Shown here: in pieces, positions 49,383 through 58,788 of the stretch | Layout: every line of letters begins with the position of its first letter | Numbering within the stretch: the stretch's first letter is position 1 | DNA from: SM23-73-3 sp964580215 | Lineage (GTDB): Bacteria > Zixibacteria > MSB-5A5 > SM1-73 | Direction of reading: 5' to 3' | NCBI GenBank assembly: GCA_964580215.1 | Contig: CAZOJT010000012.1 | Span: forward strand, 12,428-76,427 | Length of the DNA stretch: 64,000 nucleotides | Program-made: the position numbers and the translations under genes | Notes under the pieces: generated by a model | What the model was told of the DNA's origin: nothing | What the model saw: only the letters and a program-made list of their open reading frames with translations | The model's database searches: none

Positions 49383-51554
49383 ATGAAAAGAATATTTGGC
49401 ACAAGCTTGATTCTGGTGGTCTTCCTCAGTGCAATTGCGTGGGCTGACGGTTTCATCATTCCTATGCCTCCGCGTCCTGGCAAGCCTTTTCCCCCTGATC
49501 TGTCCATAAAATATCATCACGTGGACATAAAGATTGACAACCAGGTTGCACAGACAGCGGTGGATCAGGTTTTCATAAACAACCATCATCGGGACATAGA
49601 GGGGACCTATATTTTCCCCATACCGGAGGATGCCTCCATCTCCAGGTTCTCCATGTTTGTAGGAGGCGAAGAGATCAGGGGTAAAATACTGGACAAAGAC
49701 GAAGCCCGGAAAATCTATCAGGATATAGTTCGCAGGAAAAAAGATCCCGCCCTTCTGGAGTATTTCAAGGATGGAATGTTCAAGGCTTCGGTTTATCCCA
49801 TTCCTGCTCATGGCGAGACCCGCATCAAACTCTATTATTCTGAGATTCTTAAGTTAGGCGGAGGAATATGCGGCTATCACTATACCTTAAACACGGAGAA
49901 GTTCTCCAAAGACCCCTTGCAGAGCGTGAAGGTTAACGTGGAGATCAGTTCAAAAACGCCCATAAAAAGCATCTACTCTCCTTCACATAATATAAGAATT
50001 GAAAAGGAAGACGATCATCATGCCAGAGTAACCTACGTGGAGGAGAACACCCGCCCGGATAAGGATTTCTTTCTCTATTATACCGTTTCAGAGAAGGACG
50101 TCGGCTTCAATCTTCTCCCCTTTGAAGATGAAGAGCATCAGGGTTATTTTTTGGCTATGATCTCTCCTTTGGTGGAGGTTCCTGCGGATAGAACTTCAAG
50201 CAAAAACATAATTTTCATTCTGGACACCTCGGGAAGCATGAAGGGAGAGAAGATAAAGCAAGCTAAAGGAGCCCTATCTTTTTGCCTGAACAGCCTGAAC
50301 AAAGGGGATCGGTTCAACGTGATCGACTTTGATGACCAGATCAGAAGCTTTAAGACAGGTTTGGTTCGGGCAGAGCAGGAGAATATCTCAGAAGCTCTCT
50401 CCTTTGTGGGCAAACGCGAGGCAGAGGGGGGGACCAACATAAATGATGCACTACTCACCGGTCTGGAGCAAATCGAAGAGGCAAGCGGAGCTTCTTTCAT
50501 TATCTTTTTGACCGATGGTCTGCCTACCGTAGGGCAGACAGATATAAACACCATTCTGAAAAATGTGAAGGGGGCGAATCAATTCTCCACCAGGATATTT
50601 GTATTCGGAGTGGGCTATGACGTGAACACCCGTCTTTTAGATCGAGTGGCTCAGGACAACCACGCCACCTCTGATTACGTTCGTCCATCCGAGGATATCG
50701 AGGTGAAGGTCTCCAGCTTCTACAAAAAAGTTTCCCATCCCATTCTGACAGATATTAAGCTTTCGTTTGGCAATGTGGAAGTTTATGATCTTTATCCCAA
50801 CGAGCTTCCTGATATATTTAAGGGTTCTCAACTTCTGGTGCTGGGTAAATACAAAAATGGAGGACATACCATGACGAGGCTGTCCGGTTCTACCCAGGGG
50901 ACGACCCGAGAATTCGTCTATGAGGTGAATTTTTCGCCAGATAATAAAAACGATTTCATCCCCCGGCTCTGGGCAACCAGAAGGATCGGATATTTGATCG
51001 ATCAATTAAGACTTCATGGAGAGAACAAGGAACTGGTGGAGGAGGTGGTTAGACTCTCCAAGAAATATGGGATCATCACCGAATATACCTCTTTTCTGGT
51101 GGATGCAGACTACAGATTGGCGGCTCACCAGTTAGCGCCCCGGGCGGAGAGAAATTTAATGGAATCAGCCAGAGACGTGGTGGGCGCAGGGGCCGTGAAT
51201 CGGGCTAAAGCCACGAAGAAGTATGCCGGGGCTGCACAGGCTCTCCAGGGCTTTCTGGATGCGGAAGGAAAAGAACAGAGAATAACTAAGATGGCTCAGA
51301 TTGGAAACAGGACTTTTTTCAACAAAAACGGCCTTTGGGTGGATAGCGAATATGAGGGTCAGATCGAGCCCATAAAAGTGGAAAGACTTTCAGAAGCGTA
51401 TTTCAAGCTCTTGAGTAAGGTTCCCCAAGTGGGAAGATTTTTTGCTCTGGGAGATGAGGTCATATTTCTTATGCATGGCAAAGCCGTTTACATCTCGGAT
51501 GAGGGAAAAAGCGACCTCACCCCATCCGAACTGAAATCGCTCCTTTCCTGGTAA
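49383..51554 (+). CDS. Secreted VIT and von Willebrand A domain protein
   Basis: 723 aa; AAAGGAGA 6 nt before ATG. Signal peptide (IFGTSLILVVFLSAIAWA). The VIT domain (~40-160: VDIKIDNQVAQTAVDQVFINNHHRDIEGTYIFPIPEDASISRF ... ARKIYQDIVRRKKDPALLEY) is followed by a vWA domain with an intact metal site DTSGS (281-285; IIFILDTSGSMKGEKIKQAK). A C-terminal region (ELVEEVVRLSKKYGIITEYTSFLVD) is usual in this family. It is the third gene of the ECF sigma / anti-sigma operon and may be an adhesive or stress-response surface protein. Confidence 0.92.
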   Translation: MKRIFGTSLILVVFLSAIAWADGFIIPMPPRPGKPFPPDLSIKYHHVDIKIDNQVAQTAVDQVFINNHHRDIEGTYIFPIPEDASISRFSMFVGGEEIRGKILDKDEARKIYQDIVRRKKDPALLEYFKDGMFKASVYPIPAHGETRIKLYYSEILKLGGGICGYHYTLNTEKFSKDPLQSVKVNVEISSKTPIKSIYSPSHNIRIEKEDDHHARVTYVEENTRPDKDFFLYYTVSEKDVGFNLLPFEDEEHQGYFLAMISPLVEVPADRTSSKNIIFILDTSGSMKGEKIKQAKGALSFCLNSLNKGDRFNVIDFDDQIRSFKTGLVRAEQENISEALSFVGKREAEGGTNINDALLTGLEQIEEASGASFIIFLTDGLPTVGQTDINTILKNVKGANQFSTRIFVFGVGYDVNTRLLDRVAQDNHATSDYVRPSEDIEVKVSSFYKKVSHPILTDIKLSFGNVEVYDLYPNELPDIFKGSQLLVLGKYKNGGHTMTRLSGSTQGTTREFVYEVNFSPDNKNDFIPRLWATRRIGYLIDQLRLHGENKELVEEVVRLSKKYGIITEYTSFLVDADYRLAAHQLAPRAERNLMESARDVVGAGAVNRAKATKKYAGAAQALQGFLDAEGKEQRITKMAQIGNRTFFNKNGLWVDSEYEGQIEPIKVERLSEAYFKLLSKVPQVGRFFALGDEVIFLMHGKAVYISDEGKSDLTPSELKSLLSW

Positions 51555-51621
51555 CAACCATGTAAATGTAGGGGTAGAGCTTTAGCTCCACCCATGAAGT
51601 GCGGGGCGAACCTAAAGGGCT

Positions 51622-51750
51622 TGTTGAAAAAGCTACACTTTGGGGCGGGATGACGGAGACCCGTCTGGGAATTCCCGCCCCCCTATGGAAGGCAATTACT
51701 TATCATCCATAGGGCAGGGCATTTAGCCCTGCCAGAGGGGTTTTTCAATA
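51622..51750. mobile_element. MITE-like element, copy 3
   Basis: TGTTGAAAAA to TTTTTCAATA. Here the 17-mer CGGAGACCCGTCTGGGA (51654-51670) sits in the loop of the GGGGCGGGA/TTCCCGCCCC hairpin, while in copy 1 it sits in the loop of the other hairpin. Upstream, 51577-51592 is a short GGTAGAGC/GCTCCACC inverted repeat. Confidence 0.75.
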
Positions 51751-52163
51751 GCCCCTACACTTTTCTCCAAATCGGGCTGACTCGTTCCCTTCGACACTGA
51801 GTCTAAGGAGGGAGCGCTGAACGAAGCCACTCTGTCGAACAGGTCTTCGACCATGTTCGACCTACAACGTCTATATAGTCTTTGAGAACGGATGGGTGTT
51901 AATTGCCCGTCCGTTTTTTTACTCCTGAGGCACGTTTGAGCGCGTAGCAGAGGCTTTATGCCTATGTGCCCCGCCAAAAGGCGGGGCTACGCGAAAGGAA
52001 CTTTTTGAACAGGTCTTCGACCCATAGCTGGCAGGCATATTCGACCTACCATATCTAATTGTGGAAACCTTCCTTCGACCCTTCGACAAGTTCAGAGTGC
52101 TGAGCACAAGCTCAGGACAAGGAAAGGTTTCCGCTACATCTGCAATTACAAAAATGCACTAAT
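51751..52163. other. Intergenic region with hairpins
   Basis: No gene seen. TTCGAC-type repeats (CAGGTCTTCGACC twice) and a hairpin GGAAACCTTCCTTCGA / AAGGAAAGGTTTCC at 52063-52132 with an enlarged loop are present, plus a GCCCCGCC/GGCGGGGC hairpin near 51970. Confidence 0.5.
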
Positions 52164-52193
52164 AAAAAAAGGCAGGAGATTCTCTCTCCTGCC
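52164..52193 (-). terminator. Rho-independent terminator of the 361-aa secreted protein gene
   Basis: GGCAGGAG / CTCCTGCC stem followed on the minus strand by TTTTTTT, 46 nt after the stop. Between them, two copies of GTCAACGGATTG adjoin the stop codon. Confidence 0.85.
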
Positions 52194-52238
52194 CATATAT
52201 CCGTTTCATCCGCTCAATCCGTTGACCAATCCGTTGAC

Positions 52239-53324
52239 CTATTTGACAAGCACCATCTTCTTCATATCCGAGAAATCTCCCGCCTGCATCCGGTAGAAAT
52301 ATATGCCGCTTGAGACAAAGCTCCCCTTCTCATCCTCACCATCCCAATCCACCAAATAAACTCCCGGCTTCATTTGCTCATTTACCAAAGTTCTCACTTT
52401 CTGTCCCACGATATTGAATATTTCGACTCTCACGTGAACAGACTTGGGCAGACTGAACTGGAAATTTGTGGCTGGATTAAAAGGATTGGGATAGTTCTGC
52501 GAGAGGAAAAACTCAGAAGGTCTGCTATCCTCAGAGCCGGGAATTTCTTTAACCCCACCACCATCCGGGATAAAAGCCTGAACGCAGACCTCCTCGGCCG
52601 GGATGTAGTCATCCCAGATTATGGGAAGATAGGTATAGGTGGGAAGAGCTCCCGCACCAAAGTTCAGCCGGCTTTGGGGTGGCCAGAAGCAGGTATCTAT
52701 GCAGATCCTCATGCTGTCTTCCAGCTTGAAGGTCATGGTTGCCAAAAGAATCCTGCTTCCGCCCCACATCCGTTGATCCTCGCTCCCGGAGGCAGCCAAG
52801 ATGAGCCAGAAATGAGGGGGCACAAAAGCAGAATCCTTTCCTCCTGCCCAAAAGATCCAAGAGCTGTCGCTCGCCAACTCCAGAATCTTGGTGTCCCAAG
52901 CTAACGCAGTATTAGGATAGGGTTGGCTGGCTCGATCCCACATCCAGTTGGTGTCCCCGATCTCGGGCAGATTACGGAAGATGCTCAAGACCCAGTCTAG
53001 CGGCGGGCAGGCTGTGGTCAGGCACAGGTCATTATTGTACGTAGTGAGGCTGCAATACTTGGTGGGATTGCTGTGGGTATAGAAGAGAGGAATAGTCATA
53101 CCTGAGATGGAATCATTTGTGGTCGGAAGATCATGGGTGATATAAAGTGGCATGCGGATAAGCCATGGACCTGGCGGAAAGAGTGAATCGTCTCCAGGAT
53201 AACATTCTAAGTACAAGGTGTCCGCTACGCCCGGATCATTGGGGTCCTGATCAGCCAGTCCCAGGCTGGAGAAACCGAATACCATTAAAGCCATCACTGC
53301 GAGAAGTAATAACTTTCGTTTCAT
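52239..53324 (-). CDS. Secreted protein with C-terminal sorting domain
   Basis: 361 aa; AAGGAG 7 nt before ATG. A signal peptide (KLLLLAVMALMVFGFSSLGLA) precedes a ~220-residue beta-rich domain of unknown type (LYITHDLPTTNDSISGMTIPLFY ... GSRILLATMTFKLEDSMRICIDTCFWPPQSRLNF). Its hydrophobic pattern and the phrase on restricted variation recall cohesin-like folds, but I cannot assign it. A type A sorting domain follows (SQNYPNPFNPATNFQFSLP ... GIYFYRMQAGDFSDMKKMVLVK). Single-gene unit with its own promoter, ~200-nt leader and terminator. Confidence 0.85.
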   Translation of the reverse strand: MKRKLLLLAVMALMVFGFSSLGLADQDPNDPGVADTLYLECYPGDDSLFPPGPWLIRMPLYITHDLPTTNDSISGMTIPLFYTHSNPTKYCSLTTYNNDLCLTTACPPLDWVLSIFRNLPEIGDTNWMWDRASQPYPNTALAWDTKILELASDSSWIFWAGGKDSAFVPPHFWLILAASGSEDQRMWGGSRILLATMTFKLEDSMRICIDTCFWPPQSRLNFGAGALPTYTYLPIIWDDYIPAEEVCVQAFIPDGGGVKEIPGSEDSRPSEFFLSQNYPNPFNPATNFQFSLPKSVHVRVEIFNIVGQKVRTLVNEQMKPGVYLVDWDGEDEKGSFVSSGIYFYRMQAGDFSDMKKMVLVK

Positions 53325-53433
53325 TTTGTTGCTCCTTACATGTTAATAAAAGTTATCATTTATAAACTTCTTGGTGATCTTCACTTTCGGAAATTCACCA
53401 AAAAGCTCAACTCAATTTCCCCCTCCTTCTTAG

Positions 53434-53482
53434 AAAGGTTACAAAATCACTTAGTAACCTTTTTGGCTTTTGTTTTTCTCAC
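53434..53482 (-). promoter_or_regulatory. Leader mini-ORF and hairpin before the 361-aa gene
   Basis: AAGGAGGTGA, a perfect anti-SD complement, merges into a 12-codon frame from GTG (MRKTKAKKVTK, 53482-53447). It overlaps a 9-bp perfect hairpin AAAGGTTAC/GTAACCTTT (53434-53462). The GTG is too close to the SD for normal initiation, so translation is doubtful; the arrangement could be a ribosome-dependent leader. Confidence 0.35.
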
Positions 53483-53533
53483 CTCCTTATGATCGTGGTT
53501 TAAGGAGACATACTTATTAATTTTTCATAAGCC

Positions 53534-53562
53534 TATATAAAAAGATAAAATACAAATGTCAA
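53534..53562 (-). promoter_or_regulatory. Sigma-70 promoter of the 361-aa gene
   Basis: TTGACA (53562-53557) and TATATA (53539-53534), exact 17-nt spacer, on the minus strand. Confidence 0.75.
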
Positions 53563-53714
53563 TAGAAAAATTAGATTTTTTTTAAAAAGTTATTGCATTC
53601 CGACATACCAATTCCGGTTGAGCCATCTTTAGAGCAAGAACAATTTTAGCAGGAAGAAATGATAGGGATGAAAAAAATTAGCCTGAAGGCCAATTTTTGG
53701 CAGTGACCTACAAC

Positions 53715-53840
53715 TGTGTCATTCTGAACGAAGTGAAGAATCTAATAAATTCAACATCTTACAAATGCGTATGCACTCATACGAGTTTGAGATTCTTCCC
53801 CCGCCAAAGGCGGGGTCAGAATGACATTTTTCGACAGGCT
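53715..53840. repeat. Long palindromic intergenic repeat, copy 2 (inverted)
   Basis: Almost the same 115 bp as 7684-7810, reversed. Here the second arm is complete (GTCATTCTGAACGAAGTG), so the element is a large imperfect palindrome with GTCATTCTGA at both ends and CCCCGCC/GGCGGGG inserted in one arm only. Confidence 0.75.
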
Positions 53841-53960
53841 CACCAGTTGACTAAATGTGGTTATGCGAAGCATTCATACGAATTTCTTAAAATGAGTGGG
53901 TAATTAATCATATGGGAAGCATTCATACGAATTCCCTTCAGGGTGAACCTTTCAGAGTTT

Positions 53961-54119
53961 GTTGAAAAAGTGTCTCACGCGCTTTCCCAGACGGGTCTCC
54001 GTAATCGGGGAGAAGAGATTATCGTAGGGACAGCCCTTGTGGCTGTCCTCATTAGGGTTAGGACAGGGACAAGCCCTGTCCCTACGTGAAAACTTCTTCA
54101 TAAAATAGCTTTTTCAACA
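53961..54119. mobile_element. MITE-like element, copy 4 (variant interior)
   Basis: Ends TGTTGAAAAA and TTTTTCAACA with a different interior: GGACAGCC/GGCTGTCC and GGGACAGGG/CCCTGTCCC hairpins, and TCCCAGACGGGTCTCCG (the 17-mer reversed) at 53986-54002. Confidence 0.7.
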
Positions 54120-54754
54120 CGCCCCTTCAGGATGAACTTTCCCCCTTGATGGGGAAGGATAGGGAGGAGGTGATGCTGAATGCATACACAACTGTGTCTA
54201 CTCGAATAAGTGCATACGCATCACCCTCCCCTCACCCCCCCCACTTATAGTGAACTTGTCGAATCTATCAAGGGAGGGGAAGACTAAAAAGCAACTCTCC
54301 CACTTGACGCAGGGACAGCTGGGATGGGGGACAAGAAATAACTGAATTTATTACATTTGAAGGGTCACAACCTGAAACTAAACAACTCAATAATCAAAAA
54401 CTTGCAAAAAGCCCGAATTTGAATCCATAGAACCGGATCAAAATTAATACAAACGCAGTAATGATTCTTACATGTCATTCTGACCCCGCCTTTGGCGGGG
54501 GAAGAATCTGACTTCCACCATTCTGCATATCTACCTGAGCCTGTCTGCATGTAATGCCCAGTCAGACGAGAAAACTTGAAGCCAGGCAAACATATAGAGA
54601 GATTCGTATGAATGTGCGTATGCACTCATACGAGCATACGCATGTTTCGCTTCCCAGACGGGAGGGTCACCCGTACGAGTGGATGTCGGCTCGTCCGGGA
54701 TAACATTCCCGAAGAGCAAAAAATTAGCAACAAGATTTTGAGACGCCACCAAAT
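54120..54754. other. Repeat-filled intergenic region
   Basis: No gene in 53325-54849. This part has a partial GTCATTCTGA element (54474-54510), CGTATGAATG / CATACGAG palindromic words (54607-54650), an interrupted GGGAGG/CCTCCC hairpin (54140-54285) and a decayed double-hairpin element with a CCCAGACGGG insert (54650-54722). Confidence 0.5.
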
Positions 54755-54792
54755 AATTATGGGATAGCCATCTTACAGGCTATCCCATAATT
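54755..54792. terminator. Strong hairpin after the 1099-aa gene
   Basis: AATTATGGGATAGCC / GGCTATCCCATAATT is a perfect 15-bp stem with an 8-nt loop, 57 nt past the stop at 54850. No real T tract follows on the minus strand, so it may be a terminator or an mRNA-stabilising structure. Confidence 0.55.
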
Positions 54793-54849
54793 TCTCACTG
54801 CCGACTCATGTTTGGCAAATTCACCAGTCAGCAAGCATGGTGGACAGGA

Positions 54850-57800
54850 TTAGAAGAACCAGATACCTGGGCACTTCGGCTCTACTCCACCTTTGTACAA
54901 GTAGGCGATTATAAACAGCACATCTCCTAAGTCTACGACTCCGTCGGAAGTAACATCTGCACGGTCAATCGGACATTTTGGTTCAGCTCCGCCCTTATAC
55001 AGGTAAGCGATAAGATACAACACGTCTCCCAAGTCTACAACGTAGTCGCCATTGGCATCTCCACATAACGCCGGGATTCCCGCGACCTTCCTTTCCCTGG
55101 CCACTATGAGGCGACCCAGTGCAACCAAGTCCTTCATCTCTTGCTCTCCGCCGGGAGCCACAGCCTCCACCAGAGTGAAGCTATATTCTGCGTTGGGATC
55201 AGAGCCAGCCGGGATCTCCAGAGCAGTGAAGACCTGGGTACGATCCAGTCCATAGAAAGCATTAGTATCCTTATCCTGAACGTTGTAGTCAGGAGTGGCG
55301 GCAAGCTCATAAAGCTCTTGATCCAGCCAGCCCCAGGGACTCTGAGGATACAGAAAACTATCGTTGCGCACGTTGTAGGCTCCAAAAGGAGCTTGTACTA
55401 AAACCGCCGTTGTATCATCTGTTTCCTTAGCCAGAGCGATTCCGCAGTAGAAGTTGTTATATTGCGGGTGATCGCCGCTAACATCCCAGCCAATCTGATA
55501 GGCGATGTGGTCGGTATCGTCGAAATCTCCCAGGTTCCGACCGCTCTGATTGCCCATGCTATCGTAGGGACAATCGATGTCCATAGCCATGCCGATGTAG
55601 GTGTTTCCATAGTCGGTACAATCCTCCGTGCCACCAGGCCACCAACCAGGTGGACCTTGCCGCTTCACCCTTATATGCTTAATCACTATATTCCTGTACT
55701 CAGGTGGAGCCGTAGGCTTGAAGAATTTGACCTGCTTGGAGAATACCCAACAGAACCATTTGTCGTTCATGGGCGGGTCCAGATCGTTGATGAAGATGTC
55801 CTTGGTATAAACAATCCAGAAATCAGGCTCATAGTCCACATCACATTGGTTGACGTGAAGGATATCCTGAGCATCCGATTTGTGATCATTGTCACCCATG
55901 CATCTGCCCACCAGAGTGTCACCATCTACGATGGTAGCTACGATGATTCCACCCTGGAAGCCGACCTCATGCGTGGTATCGAACACAGGATCGTAATAGT
56001 GGAACCACTCCTGACAGTTGGCGTTGACGTAAAGTTTCAACCCTGCTTGTGTCTCCCCATTTGTATTATCCAGGGTGTCAAACGTCTCGGGATCTCTGGG
56101 ACATTCATAATAATCCTCCACGTCCACCACCGCCTGAAGCGGCAGATGATACTCATCTGGCTCATTGGTGGTGATCTTAATGTCGGCGTCAACGAAGCTG
56201 TTCTCGCATCCGCCAGATCCCTTCACGGTGATAGATAAAAGTGCAGTATCTCCGGGGGCCAACGCGGGCTGTGGACCCGGCGCCACAATACAGGGATCAG
56301 TACAGGTCACAGAGTAGACCAGCGTGGCATTTCCAATGTTCTTTACCCAAAGGAACACTTCTTCATCCTCCGCGGGGACCTTTAAGGGAGGTCTATTCCA
56401 GTTGGGCGGCTCAGGCGGCTTTCTAATTCGATAGTCTATTTTGGAATTTGCACCGATCGGCCATTCCTCCAGATCCAGATAATACACGTCGTTGTCCGTC
56501 CATACGCCCTCATCCCAGACACATGGACCGGCATCCCGGTCACATATGTACTGGATGTGCAGATCACCATTATACATGTTCTGCGCCAGAGAAGGCCAAC
56601 TCTCACTCACACACTCTCCTGCTTCGCATTCATCAGTCTGTGTGTTGGTCAAGTTCCAAACTTTCGCCCAACTGTTTCCACCATCGGTACTGGCACAGGC
56701 AAAGACGTCCCGGTTGCCAAAACCTGCGGCAGAGACGTCTGCGGTGTCAACCTGGGTCCAGGTGGAGAACAGATACACACCTTCGTCCGGATGATAGATG
56801 GGATCCTTGGCAGAGATACTAATCTTGCTGATGCACGGTTCGTTTTGATGATGAATATTTTCCAAAGCATCCCAGTGCTGGATCGTTGAGCTGCCAGTTT
56901 TCTTGCTCCAGTGATAGGCCCATGCCTCTGCCGGATAATATGAACCCCCAGCCGGGATGTCAACGTAGGTGGTGATATAAGCTATATGCAGGCTGTCTTC
57001 ATAATCGTAGCAAGCACCCAGATCTATGAACGCTCGCTCTACGGTACCCGTGCCCTCGGCTGGATAATTAGTGCAATTATAGAAGACAAAGGGAGTTCCA
57101 GAAAGCCAGTCATCACCATTGTTCATGGACTCCACATAGCCCACATCACACCCAAATTCCTCACCGGCATGATCATCCCCTACCGCGCTGGTATACACGA
57201 TAGCCACCCTCTTGGAGACCGGTGAAGTCTCCACCACCGCGTCGATAAAGCCGATGGTGTCCACAACCGCGATGGGCTGTGCCATAGGACCCGCATTTGG
57301 CGTATTCTCAGGTGTGGTATACGTTTTGTGTCCGCCATGGTAGGTCTCGCTGATCAGTTGGGCTGCTGGGGTTGTTTGGTCCAAATAAGACCTCACCCAA
57401 CCTAGTATATAAAGGGGAGTGGTCACATCGTTAACCACAATGTGGAAATAATCCCTTCCCGTATTCTCAGTGATGGGCACGTGCACCACCTTACAGCTGG
57501 GCCATATCCCTCCCCCGGTTTGACCATCCACCCAATCCGGAACGTCCCAGTGAAAGCTCCAGAAACCTTCGCACTCACCATCGTCGATGGATAACGCAGT
57601 ATGCCAGCAGGGGTCGCCTGCATAATTGTGATAGGTCACCCCTGGAATTTCTTTTCGAGTCAAGTCCGTAGGATTGTAATCCATAAGCTGGATATAGGAG
57701 TATGCAGATCCTTTTTCCCCTCCGTCTATCGGCGTAGGACCGGTCCAAAAAGGAGTCCAGGGATCATAGCAGTTGGCATCTACATAGCGATCCGTAGCTG

Positions 57801-58149
57801 GCGGCTCATCCACGTAACACCAGGTGAAATGACGAAAGGCATTCTGATACATAACGCCCATCCGCCGACCAATGGTGCCATTGGACTGATAGTCACGCCA
57901 GGTAGTTCCCACTATAACATGCTGCCTGATGACCCCAACTTCCGGTGTAATATCCTCGCAACCCACGTACTTGCCACTTAGATACCGGTACATATCCACG
58001 GCTTCTGGAGACCCAACCTCCGTCTCAGGTAAAATGGCATGCTTCTTGATCTGTAACTTCGCCTTGTTATCGATGGCGAAGGCTCCTATGGCGAAGATGC
58101 CCAAAACAAACAGACAAACCACAAAAATTACCGTCAATCTCTTTACCAT
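54850..58149 (-). CDS. Large secreted protein with dockerin pair
   Basis: 1099 aa; AAAGGAG 7 nt before ATG. A signal peptide (RLTVIFVVCLFVLGIFAIGAFA) precedes a ~700-residue region with BNR/propeller-like phrases (VAIVYTSAVGDDHAGEEFGCDVGYVESMNNGDDW, VFACASTDGGNSWAKVWNLTN). An Ig-like domain (~625-690, EVFLWVKNIGNATLVYSV...ITTNEPDEYHLPL) and a ~300-residue unassigned domain follow. The C-terminus has two dockerin loops (GDANGDYVVDLGDVLYLIAYLYKGG, ADVTSDGVVDLGDVLFIIAYLYKGG). The substrate is unknown. A ~470-nt leader separates it from its promoter. Confidence 0.85.
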   Translation of the reverse strand: MVKRLTVIFVVCLFVLGIFAIGAFAIDNKAKLQIKKHAILPETEVGSPEAVDMYRYLSGKYVGCEDITPEVGVIRQHVIVGTTWRDYQSNGTIGRRMGVMYQNAFRHFTWCYVDEPPATDRYVDANCYDPWTPFWTGPTPIDGGEKGSAYSYIQLMDYNPTDLTRKEIPGVTYHNYAGDPCWHTALSIDDGECEGFWSFHWDVPDWVDGQTGGGIWPSCKVVHVPITENTGRDYFHIVVNDVTTPLYILGWVRSYLDQTTPAAQLISETYHGGHKTYTTPENTPNAGPMAQPIAVVDTIGFIDAVVETSPVSKRVAIVYTSAVGDDHAGEEFGCDVGYVESMNNGDDWLSGTPFVFYNCTNYPAEGTGTVERAFIDLGACYDYEDSLHIAYITTYVDIPAGGSYYPAEAWAYHWSKKTGSSTIQHWDALENIHHQNEPCISKISISAKDPIYHPDEGVYLFSTWTQVDTADVSAAGFGNRDVFACASTDGGNSWAKVWNLTNTQTDECEAGECVSESWPSLAQNMYNGDLHIQYICDRDAGPCVWDEGVWTDNDVYYLDLEEWPIGANSKIDYRIRKPPEPPNWNRPPLKVPAEDEEVFLWVKNIGNATLVYSVTCTDPCIVAPGPQPALAPGDTALLSITVKGSGGCENSFVDADIKITTNEPDEYHLPLQAVVDVEDYYECPRDPETFDTLDNTNGETQAGLKLYVNANCQEWFHYYDPVFDTTHEVGFQGGIIVATIVDGDTLVGRCMGDNDHKSDAQDILHVNQCDVDYEPDFWIVYTKDIFINDLDPPMNDKWFCWVFSKQVKFFKPTAPPEYRNIVIKHIRVKRQGPPGWWPGGTEDCTDYGNTYIGMAMDIDCPYDSMGNQSGRNLGDFDDTDHIAYQIGWDVSGDHPQYNNFYCGIALAKETDDTTAVLVQAPFGAYNVRNDSFLYPQSPWGWLDQELYELAATPDYNVQDKDTNAFYGLDRTQVFTALEIPAGSDPNAEYSFTLVEAVAPGGEQEMKDLVALGRLIVARERKVAGIPALCGDANGDYVVDLGDVLYLIAYLYKGGAEPKCPIDRADVTSDGVVDLGDVLFIIAYLYKGGVEPKCPGIWFF

Positions 58150-58202
58150 TTTCTACTCCTTTCAAGTAAATAAAAGGTCACTTGAATTATAAAAGTTGAA
58201 AA

Positions 58203-58262
58203 CTAATTTAATAAAAGCCCCACAGCAGATTGATTCTCTGCAACAACCTTGGGAACGCTCAC
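58203..58262 (-). promoter_or_regulatory. Leader element before the 1099-aa gene
   Basis: AAAGGAGGTGA again merges into a short GTG frame (MSVPKVVAENQSAVGLLLN, 58262-58203); a second AAGGAGGTGA lies near 58372. The pattern matches the leader at 53447-53482. Confidence 0.3.
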
Positions 58263-58612
58263 CTCCTTTCCTAACAGGAAAAAAATCGAAGGTTTTTGAA
58301 TGCTTGATTTAAACTGGCTGGCTTTAAGACAAAATCTGTGAGATTTTACCTTCAAGCCTTTTCCTTCACCTCCTTCCAGTCTCAGAGTCACCCCCCCGCC
58401 AATGGCGGGGTGAGCTGAATTTTAAAAGGTTGAAGTTAGCCTGATAGATTTTGCTCCTCTACCGCAAACTAAATTGGATGCTACACCTGTAAAAGGAATT
58501 CTGCCAAAGTAAAAGAAAGACTTCTTTCCCGCTCAAAGATCAAGGAAGAGAAGATAACAAAACCTTTACCTTTGATCTTTGCCGTTACGGCTACTAACCA
58601 TATAACCATTAT

Positions 58613-58641
58613 AATAAACGGCATAAATCCCTTTTTGTCAA
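58613..58641 (-). promoter_or_regulatory. Sigma-70 promoter of the 1099-aa gene
   Basis: TTGACA (58641-58636) with TTTATT at 17 nt (58618-58613) on the minus strand; TATTAT at 19 nt is the alternative. Confidence 0.55.
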
Positions 58642-58788
58642 GTATTTTTTTTACTTTTTTGACAAAACTTTCTTCTTTTTTTTCAGTTGTTTTGAAAAAC
58701 GATAAAAAATAAGGCGATCGGGGTATCCAGCCTTACCATATAAATAAAAGGAACTACAAGGGGCAGGTAAGGTTCACCCTGAAGGGCG

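Noticed and set aside
58203..58391. 62-codon open frame before the 1099-aa gene
   Set aside because: No domain or signal features; it only spans leader sequence with anti-SD words.
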